This document shows positions 6,439-11,589 of a DNA stretch of 11,589 nucleotides, piece by piece. Source of the DNA: Actinomycetota bacterium (GTDB lineage: Bacteria; Actinomycetota; Actinomycetes; Mycobacteriales; Mycobacteriaceae); assembly GCA_005787665.1 (NCBI GenBank), contig SYAB01000295.1, forward strand, positions 1-11,589, in the 5' to 3' direction. The position numbers and the translations under genes are program-made. The notes below the pieces were generated by a model. That model worked only from the letters and a program-made list of their open reading frames with translations, did no database searches and was not told the DNA's origin. Position 1 is the stretch's first letter; every line of letters begins with the position of its first letter.

Positions 6439-7785
6439 ATGGCGACTCGCCTGAATTCGTTCACCAAAACGGGAGTGGCGCTGGCCAGCGCTGCCGCCGT
6501 CGTCGCGGCCACCCCGGTGGTGACACCCAGCCTCTCGCTGCCGACCCTGCCGACGCCGCCGGCGCTGTCCCAGGCGCAGTACGAACTGTCCAACTTCGAG
6601 ACCTTCTGGGCGTTCCTCACCGACCCGACCGCCATCGAGTACGCGCTGTTCACCGGATGGGGCTTCACCATCGGGCCGATCAACATCGACCCGGAGGAAC
6701 CGGTTTCCGACATCTTGCTGCCGCAGTGCAACTACGACTGCTCGATCAACGGTCCCTCCGGCGTCGCCTACATGCTGTTGGACGCGCTGTTCAACGGCGA
6801 TTCCCCCGATGCCACCACCTGGTCGCCCTCGGCGATCAACTACGTCTTCGAGGGGGGCTGGCCCATCGGCGTGCAGTACGTCATCCAGCAGCCGTTCCAG
6901 CCAGGTGTGCCGAACCCGGCCTACGATCCCGATCTGCCCCCCGGCCCTGACAACCCGGAATACCTGATCCCGCCCGGCCCGCTGGCCAACCAGGCGATCT
7001 ACGACGCCATCGCGCTGGCCTTCCAGGGGCCGACGGCCCTGTCGACCATTCTTCTGCAGGTCGTCGTGCCGGTGGCCATCTCGGTGGTCGGCGCGGTTCC
7101 GGTGGTCGGCCCCTGGGTCGCCGGCGGTATCTCCGCGTTCGCCTACGGCTACGCCAACGAACTCACCGGTATCACCGGCCCGCAGGGATTCTCCGGCCTG
7201 CTCGCCTATGTGACGGACTACATCACCCAGGCGATCGTCGGTCTGGGCGACCTCCTCCCGGGCGGGGCCGCGTCCACGCCGGCGACCACACTGGCGGCCG
7301 CTGCCTCGGTGCCGTCGTTGCGCAGCGCCGTCGCTGTGGCCGAGCCCGACGTCGCGACGGTGAGCGCACCCGCGGACGTCGAGTCGGTGGCGACCGAGGA
7401 CAGCGCCTCAGAGGTCGAGGAGTCCGCCGATGACGTCGCGGTCACCCCGGTCGACGAGGCCGCGCCGGCCGAGGAGCCCGCCGCGGTCGACGAGGCTCCG
7501 GCCGCGGTCGAGGAGGTCACCGAGGTCGACGAGACCGAGCCGGTGACCCCGGTCGAGGTTCCCGCGGACGTCGCCGACGAGGTCACCGAGTCGGCCCCGG
7601 CCGATGCCGAGCCGGCTCCGGTCAAGGCGCCGAAGCGGCCGGTTCGCAGCGCTGTGGAGCGGGTCACCAAGTCGGTGCAGTCCGCGCTGGGCGGTGCCGC
7701 CAAGGCGGATGCCTCCGACGCCGGCAGCGCGAGCGCCGATGCCGGAAGCGCGAGCGCAGACAGCGGTACCGCGGACTCCGAGTAG
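6439..7785 (+). CDS. Predicted exported mycobacterial protein of unknown function with acidic Pro/Ala/Glu tail
   Basis: I do not recognise a named function. The 448-aa product starts with a signal-like segment: basic residues R4 and K10, a hydrophobic stretch at about 12-24, and a possible cleavage site after VAA at 22-24. The next part (about 45-195) is rich in aromatic residues, Gly and Pro, with a Cys pair C97/C101 (CNYDC) that could form a disulfide outside the cytoplasm. Residues about 199-237 are a long Val/Ile/Ala/Gly-rich stretch long enough to enter a membrane. Residues 300-395 form a disordered Glu/Asp/Ala/Pro/Val tail, then a basic helix-like segment (395-419, starting KAPKRPVRSAVERV), then two DAGSASA repeats. 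This architecture resembles lineage-restricted secreted or PE-neighbour mycobacterial proteins, but it has no PE or PPE domain. It is a single gene with its own promoter, leader, Shine-Dalgarno and terminator. Confidence 0.85.
   Translation: MATRLNSFTKTGVALASAAAVVAATPVVTPSLSLPTLPTPPALSQAQYELSNFETFWAFLTDPTAIEYALFTGWGFTIGPINIDPEEPVSDILLPQCNYDCSINGPSGVAYMLLDALFNGDSPDATTWSPSAINYVFEGGWPIGVQYVIQQPFQPGVPNPAYDPDLPPGPDNPEYLIPPGPLANQAIYDAIALAFQGPTALSTILLQVVVPVAISVVGAVPVVGPWVAGGISAFAYGYANELTGITGPQGFSGLLAYVTDYITQAIVGLGDLLPGGAASTPATTLAAAASVPSLRSAVAVAEPDVATVSAPADVESVATEDSASEVEESADDVAVTPVDEAAPAEEPAAVDEAPAAVEEVTEVDETEPVTPVEVPADVADEVTESAPADAEPAPVKAPKRPVRSAVERVTKSVQSALGGAAKADASDAGSASADAGSASADSGTADSE
7717..7758 (+). 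repeat. Two tandem 21-bp repeats coding DAGSASA
   Basis: Two adjacent 21-nt units (7717-7737 and 7738-7758) differ at three bases and encode DAGSASA twice (residues 427-440). A degenerate third unit beginning Asp-Ser-Gly follows. This low-complexity tail could vary in copy number between strains. Confidence 0.75.
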
Positions 7786-7797
7786 TCAGCACACCAT

Positions 7798-7835
7798 CAC
7801 ATCGGCCCCCTCCCGTTCGGGAGGGGGCCGATGTG
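7798..7835. terminator. Strong bidirectional hairpin terminator between convergent genes
   Basis: The arms 7798-7815 and 7818-7835 are perfect 18-bp complements with only TT between them (in practice a GUUC loop closed by C-G). The hairpin starts 12 nt after the exported-protein stop and lies 9 nt beyond the stop of the convergent DUF1707 gene (7845). It can therefore serve both strands. No U-tract follows on either side, as is usual for mycobacterial hairpins. Confidence 0.85.
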
Positions 7836-7844
7836 CGCTCCGGG

Positions 7845-8432
7845 TCAGGACCCGCCCGCGGCGCGTTTGCGGCGTTTGACTCCCACGCCGCCCCACAGCG
7901 AGAACCCGGTGATCTTGACTCTCGGCGCACCGGGGGCACCCTTGCCCTGGGCATCGCGGTCGAAGCCGCCCATCACGCCGCGGCCGTCGATCTCGACGTT
8001 CACCTCGGGCGGAAGCAGGATCGTCTGCCCGCCCAGGATCGAGTAGGCGTGGATTTCCACGTCGGCAGAGGTGAAGTCGGCATAGCGAAGATCGATCACA
8101 CCACCCCCGAACAGGGTGAACGTCGTCATCCGTCCCGGCACATACCAGCGGCCCCGTCGCTCGAATCCGCTGAGGATGGCCAGCAGCATGGTCGACGGCG
8201 CCGGTCGACTCTTGCCGCGCCGGTACTCCATGGCCTCCGGCAGGTCATTGGTGATCCGCTCGAGTTCGCCGTAGCTCGCCGCGGCGTACGTCCGGGCCAG
8301 CCGCGTCTCGTACTCCTCGAGGGTCAGGCGACCGTGGGAGGCCGCCTCGGAGAGCAACTGGGCGACCTGAATCCGGTCGTCGTCGGAGGCGCCCGTAGGG
8401 GAGTCGCGGGGGCGCGGTTGGCTCGTGCTCAT
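7845..8432 (-). CDS. DUF1707 protein with LiaF-like C-terminal domain (Rv0966c-type)
   Basis: This 195-aa protein has an N-terminal DUF1707 (SHOCT-like) domain at about 17-68, recognised by the pattern D-R-x(4)-LL-x(2)-A-x(2)-GRL-x(2)-EEYE-x-R. After a short linker comes a beta-rich C-terminal domain at about 103-183 with the repeated glycine turns FTLFGGG, YSILGGQ and GVMGGF, like the C-terminal domain of LiaF-type cell-wall stress proteins. There is no obvious signal peptide or long membrane segment; TMLLAILSGF (81-90) is the most hydrophobic part. M. tuberculosis Rv0966c has this make-up. Its exact role is unknown; LiaF relatives sense envelope stress. The ATG at 8432 lies 9 nt after TAGGCT, a possible -10 (8442-8447), so it may have its own nearly leaderless promoter although it follows echA7 by 66 bp. 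The stop faces the shared terminator. Confidence 0.88.
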   Translation of the reverse strand: MSTSQPRPRDSPTGASDDDRIQVAQLLSEAASHGRLTLEEYETRLARTYAAASYGELERITNDLPEAMEYRRGKSRPAPSTMLLAILSGFERRGRWYVPGRMTTFTLFGGGVIDLRYADFTSADVEIHAYSILGGQTILLPPEVNVEIDGRGVMGGFDRDAQGKGAPGAPRVKITGFSLWGGVGVKRRKRAAGGS

Positions 8433-8441
8433 AGCCCCCCG

Positions 8442-8447
8442 AGCCTA
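8442..8447 (-). promoter_or_regulatory. Possible -10 element for the DUF1707 gene
   Basis: On the minus strand TAGGCT fits TANNNT and lies 9 nt before the ATG at 8432, so the message would have a leader of about 0-3 nt. No clear -35 was found. A G-run sits between them but is only 2 nt from the ATG, too close for a normal Shine-Dalgarno. Confidence 0.35.
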
Positions 8448-8498
8448 CGACGCACGGGCGCACCCCAGAAAGCCCGGCGGCTATCCGTCATCCACGTG

Positions 8499-9263
8499 TT
8501 AGCCGGCCCAGCGCGGCGGTCGCTTCTCCAGGAATGCCAGCATTCCCTCGCGGGCCTCCTCGGAGACGAACAACCGCGCCGACTCCTGCGCCAACCGGTC
8601 GGCGTCGCGGTCGAAGCCGGCCAGCACCGCTTCGGTGGTCAGCGCCTTCGACGCTGCCAAACCCTGGGGTGAGGCCTTGGCCAGATCGGCGGTGACCGCG
8701 TCGACGGCGAAGCCGACGTCCTCGGCGGCGACGGTCACCAGGCCGATCTCCGCGGCCCGGCGGGCATTGAAAGTCTCCCCGGTCAGGTAGTAGCGCGCGG
8801 CCGCGCGCGGATCCAGCTTGGGCAGCAGGGTCAACGAGATGATCGCCGGGGCCACCCCGATCCGGGCCTCGGTCAGCGCGAAACTGCTGCGCGGGCCGGC
8901 GATCGCGAGATCGCAGGCGCCGACCAGGCCCATCCCGCCGGCCCGGACGTGGCCGTCGACGGCGGCGAGGACCGGCTTCGGACACGCCACGATCGCCCGC
9001 AGCAGGGCGGTCAGTTCGCGGGCCCGCCCGGCGGCGGCCTGCTGCGGGTCCCCGCCGGTGGCCTCCGACAGGTCGGCGCCGGCGCAGAAGGTGTTGCCGG
9101 TGTGGCCCAGCACCACCGCCCGCACCGCCGGATCGTCGGCGGCGCGCCGCAGGCCGTCGTGCAACTCGCGGACCAGGGTGGCCGACAGCGCGTTGCGGTT
9201 GTGCGGGGAATCCAGCGTCAGCCGCGCGACCGCGCCGTCGAGCTGGCAGACGACCGCCGTCAT
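8499..9263 (-). CDS. echA7: Enoyl-CoA hydratase family protein, LiuC (methylglutaconyl-CoA hydratase)-like; EchA7
   Basis: This 254-aa protein is a crotonase-fold enzyme. The oxyanion-hole segments are FCAGADL (59-65) and RAGGMGL (107-113), and the fold signature ends in ACDLAIA (116-122). Rat enoyl-CoA hydratase uses Glu144 and Glu164. Here the first position is Gly112 (AGGMGL instead of GGGCEL), while the second is kept as E132 in TEARIGVAPA. The segment from RIGVAPAIIS to ARYYLTGETFNARRAAEIGLV closely follows, from memory, bacterial LiuC-type 3-methylglutaconyl-CoA hydratases. The C-terminal motif FLEKRPPRW (244-252) is typical of the superfamily. The ATG shares one base with the fadE12 stop (TGATG), so it is third in the accA2-fadE12-echA7 operon. 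Hydration of an unsaturated, carboxylated branched acyl-CoA is the most likely reaction; the substrate is unproven. Confidence 0.9.
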   Translation of the reverse strand: MTAVVCQLDGAVARLTLDSPHNRNALSATLVRELHDGLRRAADDPAVRAVVLGHTGNTFCAGADLSEATGGDPQQAAAGRARELTALLRAIVACPKPVLAAVDGHVRAGGMGLVGACDLAIAGPRSSFALTEARIGVAPAIISLTLLPKLDPRAAARYYLTGETFNARRAAEIGLVTVAAEDVGFAVDAVTADLAKASPQGLAASKALTTEAVLAGFDRDADRLAQESARLFVSEEAREGMLAFLEKRPPRWAG

Positions 9264-10438
9264 CAGTACGACCTGGGCAGGCCGAGGGAGCTCTGAGCGA
9301 TGAAGTTCAGCACCATCTCGCGGCTGACCGGGGCGATCCGCGACAGCCGGGAGCCCACCAGCATCGCGGCCACCCCGTACTCCTGGGACAGGCCGTTGCC
9401 GCCCATCGACTGCACGGCCTGATCGACCGCCCGGGTCGAGGCCTCACCGGCGGCGTACTTGGCCATATTCGCCGCCTCGGCGGCGGCCATCTCGTCGCCG
9501 GCGTCGTAGAGCGTGGCGGCCTTCTGCATCATCAGCCGGGCGAGCTCGAGTTCGATGTGGTTCTGCGCCAACGGATGCGCGATGCCCTGGTGAGCTCCGA
9601 TCGGAGTCTTCCAGACCTGCCGCGTCTTGACGTAGTCGCACGCCTTCTCCAGTGCGAGGCGACCCATGCCGACGGCACTGGCCGCACCCATGATCCGTTC
9701 CGGGTTCAGGCCGGCGAACAACTGGGCGATCGCGGCGTCCTCGGCGCCGACCAGCGCGTCGGCGGGCAGTCGCACCTCGTCGAGGAACACCTGGAACTGG
9801 CTCTCCGGCATGGTCAGTTCCATCGGGATCTTGGTGAAGGTGAAGCCCGGGGCGTCGGTGGGCACGACGAACAGGGCGGGGCGCAGGGATTCCGACGCGG
9901 CCACTCCTTCCCGGAAGGTGCGACCCACCACCAGCACGTACTGGGCCTGGTCCACCCCGGAGATCCACACCTTCTGGCCGGACAGGATCCAGTCGCCGCC
10001 GTCGCGGCGAGCGGTGGTGGTGATGCGATGGGAGTTCGAGCCGGCGTCGGGTTCGGTGATGGCGAATGCCATCGTGATCGAGCCGTCGGCGATACCGGGC
10101 ACCCAGCGTCGCTTCTGCTCGTCGGTGCCGAACCGGGCGATGATGGTGCCGTTGATGGCGGGGGAGACCACCATCATCAACAGCGGGCAGCCCGCCGCCG
10201 ACAGTTCCTCCATCACCAGGGCCAGCTCGTACATGCCGGCGCCGCCCCCGCCGTACTCCTCGGGCAGGTTCACCCCGATGAAGCCGAGTTGGCCTGCCTC
10301 CCGCCATAATTCGTCGGTGTGGCCGCCGGTGCGGGCCCGTTCCAGGTAGTAGTCCGGGCCGTAGCTGGCGCCCAGCGCGGCCACCGACTTGCGCAGTGCC
10401 TGACGTTCGGGACTCTCGATGAAACTGGTGTCGGTCAT
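9263..10438 (-). CDS. fadE12: Acyl-CoA dehydrogenase FadE12, branched-chain/IVD-like active site
   Basis: This 391-aa FAD enzyme oxidises an acyl-CoA to the 2-enoyl-CoA. The first family signature is AFAITEPDAGSN (124-135), followed by the FAD-contact segment KVWISG (156-161). The second signature is QSMGGNGLSQEYG (343-355), then VGSRLSRIAPVSREM (361-375). The usual C-terminal catalytic Glu (MCAD Glu376, in YEGTS) is absent: the matching position in RIAPVS is Pro370. Instead Glu247 in GLNPERIMGA matches the helix-G Glu254 of isovaleryl-CoA dehydrogenase (LDLERL). This points to a branched-chain substrate. The start is ATG 10438, because a longer open frame upstream is a shadow of accA2. A strong Shine-Dalgarno supports it. 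Its ATG overlaps the accA2 stop by four bases and its stop overlaps the echA7 start by one. Confidence 0.93.
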   Translation of the reverse strand: MTDTSFIESPERQALRKSVAALGASYGPDYYLERARTGGHTDELWREAGQLGFIGVNLPEEYGGGGAGMYELALVMEELSAAGCPLLMMVVSPAINGTIIARFGTDEQKRRWVPGIADGSITMAFAITEPDAGSNSHRITTTARRDGGDWILSGQKVWISGVDQAQYVLVVGRTFREGVAASESLRPALFVVPTDAPGFTFTKIPMELTMPESQFQVFLDEVRLPADALVGAEDAAIAQLFAGLNPERIMGAASAVGMGRLALEKACDYVKTRQVWKTPIGAHQGIAHPLAQNHIELELARLMMQKAATLYDAGDEMAAAEAANMAKYAAGEASTRAVDQAVQSMGGNGLSQEYGVAAMLVGSRLSRIAPVSREMVLNFIAQSSLGLPRSY

Positions 10439-11589
10439 GGTTCCTCCTCGGCGGGGTTCTCGGGGTTGTCGGGGTCTTCGACCCGGGCCAGGACGGCGCC
10501 GACCTCGACCTGCTGGCCGACGGTGACGTCGAGACGGGTGAGCACGCCGTCGGCGGGGGCGGCGATGGTGTGCTCCATCTTCATCGCCTCCAGCCAGATC
10601 AGCGGCTGCCCGGCGGTGACCGGATCGCCGAGGGCGGCGCCCAGCCGGATCACCGAACCGGGCATCGGCGCCAGCAGTGAGCCCCGCTCGACGGCGGAGT
10701 CGGGCCGCGGAAAGCGGGGCATCTCGGCGAGAGCCACCGTGCCCGTGGGGGAATCGACCCAGACCCGTTCCCCGTCGCGCGACACCGTGAACTCGGTCTC
10801 CACCGCGCACCCGTCGCGAGTGCAGGCCAGCACCACCGCGTCGGAGGTGACCGACACCGCGCGCACCTCGGGGTCCTCGGCCAGCACCACCCCGCTGCGG
10901 GTGAACCGATAGGCCACCCGGTGTTCGTCGCCCCCGTCATCGCGGAAGGTGGTCTGCCGGTGGGCCGAGACCACGTTGCGCCAGCCGCTGGGAACCGCTG
11001 CCAGCACGACCGCGGTGGCCCGGTTGTGGGCGGCGCCGGCCAGCGTCGCCGCCACCGCCGAGAGACGCACCAGGTGCCGGTCGGCCAGGGGGGCGGCGAG
11101 CTCGGCGAGGCCGTGGGTGTCGAAGAAGGCGGTGTCGGTCTCCCCGGCCAGGAAAGCGGGGTGGCGCAGCACGTTGACCAGCAGGTCGCGGTTGGTGCCC
11201 ACCCCGTGCAGCCGGGTGCGGGTCAGTGCGTCGGCGAGCACCCGCGCCGCCCCGGCCCGGTGGGGTGCGAAGGAGATGACCTTGGCCAGCATCGGGTCGT
11301 AATGGATGGAGACCACCGTGCCGTCGGTGATACCGGAGTCCAGCCGGATGCCGGTCCGAGTCAACGGTCCGAATTGTGTTGCGGTGCCGGGAACCTCGAA
11401 ATGGCGGACCTGACCGGACTGCGGCTGCCAGCCCCGGGCCGGGTCCTCGGCGTAGAGCCGCGCCTCGATCGCATGGCCTCTCGTGGCGGGGGGCTCGCCG
11501 TCCAGGTGGTCGCCGTCGGCGACCGCGATCTGCCACTCGACCAGATCCAGCCCCGTGGTCAGTTCGGTCACCGGGTGCTCGACCTGCAG
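10435..11589 (-). CDS. accA2: Biotin-dependent acyl-CoA carboxylase alpha subunit AccA2 (3' part, cut by the window edge)
   Basis: The visible 384 residues are the C-terminal portion of a protein usually about 650-670 aa long. They begin inside the biotin carboxylase ATP-grasp domain at the hallmark LQVEHPVTE, continue with the carboxylase C-terminal domain (GHAIEARLYAEDP at 38-50 of the fragment, to about 145), then a less conserved linker domain, and end with the biotin carrier domain. The biotinylation motif is EAMKMEHT with Lys337 (codon 10579-10581), preceded by the hinge APMPGSV. The frame stays open to the last base, so the true start lies outside the window. The alpha subunit carboxylates biotin with ATP and bicarbonate and passes CO2 to an acyl-CoA on the beta subunit, probably encoded by accD2 just upstream. 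Its stop overlaps the fadE12 ATG (ATGA). Confidence 0.9.
   Translation of the reverse strand: MQVEHPVTELTTGLDLVEWQIAVADGDHLDGEPPATRGHAIEARLYAEDPARGWQPQSGQVRHFEVPGTATQFGPLTRTGIRLDSGITDGTVVSIHYDPMLAKVISFAPHRAGAARVLADALTRTRLHGVGTNRDLLVNVLRHPAFLAGETDTAFFDTHGLAELAAPLADRHLVRLSAVAATLAGAAHNRATAVVLAAVPSGWRNVVSAHRQTTFRDDGGDEHRVAYRFTRSGVVLAEDPEVRAVSVTSDAVVLACTRDGCAVETEFTVSRDGERVWVDSPTGTVALAEMPRFPRPDSAVERGSLLAPMPGSVIRLGAALGDPVTAGQPLIWLEAMKMEHTIAAPADGVLTRLDVTVGQQVEVGAVLARVEDPDNPENPAEEEP
10441..10449 (-). promoter_or_regulatory. Shine-Dalgarno for fadE12 inside the end of accA2
   Basis: On the minus strand GAGGAGGAA, with the core AGGAGG four bases before the ATG at 10438, lies within the last codons of accA2, where it also encodes the Glu-Glu-Glu run. 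It decides the fadE12 start and couples the two genes. Confidence 0.75.

Noticed and set aside
7300..7760. Minus-strand Ser/Thr/Ala-rich frame opposite the acidic tail of the exported protein
   Set aside because: It is the complement of repeated GTC-GAG-GCC-type codons; low complexity explains it.
7833..8672. 279-codon plus-strand open frame across the DUF1707 gene
   Set aside because: The minus-strand frame carries DUF1707 and LiaF-like motifs; this one has none and crosses a gene boundary.
9557..10309. 250-codon plus-strand open frame inside fadE12
   Set aside because: It is antisense to both acyl-CoA dehydrogenase signatures and has His/Gly/Asp-rich shadow composition.
10439..10810. N-terminal extension of fadE12 to an upstream start
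   Set aside because: The extra 124 residues are Arg/Gly-rich out-of-frame reading of accA2. The ATG at 10438 has a strong Shine-Dalgarno and gives a normal family length.

Overview
This window comes from the chromosome of a high-GC actinobacterium, almost certainly a Mycobacterium/Mycolicibacterium. Gene order and protein sequences, compared from memory, follow the M. tuberculosis stretch Rv0955 to Rv0973c: perM tail, purN, purH, a magnesium-chelatase-like AAA+ protein, a VWA protein, then (on the opposite strand) a DUF1707 protein, echA7, fadE12 and accA2. No database search was possible, so orthologue names rest on recognised motifs and synteny.

Layout. Positions 1-135 hold the Pro/Glu-rich C-terminal tail of an upstream membrane-protein gene (probably perM). 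purN (160-789) and purH (786-2366) overlap by four bases and encode steps 3 and 9-10 of de novo purine synthesis. A 147-bp gap carries a perfect 18-bp inverted repeat (2390-2455). Next come an AAA+ ATPase (2514-3923) and a VWA protein (3923-5899) that overlap by one base, a classic MoxR/ChlI-VWA pair. A 539-bp gene-free stretch (5900-6438) is less GC-rich in its second half and full of short palindromes, including two related ones spaced 30 bp apart next to a good sigma-A-type promoter. It drives a 448-aa predicted exported protein of unknown function (6439-7785). That gene ends at a near-perfect 18-bp hairpin (7798-7835) shared with the convergent minus-strand genes.

The minus-strand block reads accA2 (cut by the window end at 11589) > fadE12 > echA7 > DUF1707 protein (ends at 7845). 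accA2/fadE12 and fadE12/echA7 overlap by 4 and 1 bases, so these three are one operon. Residues that can be read directly suggest a branched-chain acyl-CoA route. The FadE12 protein has its likely catalytic Glu in the isovaleryl-CoA-dehydrogenase position. The EchA7 protein has the one-Glu active site of LiuC-type methylglutaconyl-CoA hydratases. AccA2 is a biotin-dependent acyl-CoA carboxylase alpha subunit. Together they resemble the leucine/isovalerate (liu) or terpenoid (atu) catabolic logic of dehydrogenation, carboxylation and hydration.

Regulatory reading. purN and the AAA+ gene both start with GTG placed exactly 7 nt after a TANNNT -10 hexamer, the signature of leaderless mycobacterial transcripts. 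The exported protein instead has a leader of roughly 75 nt with a clear Shine-Dalgarno. No RNA gene, insertion sequence or CRISPR array was seen.
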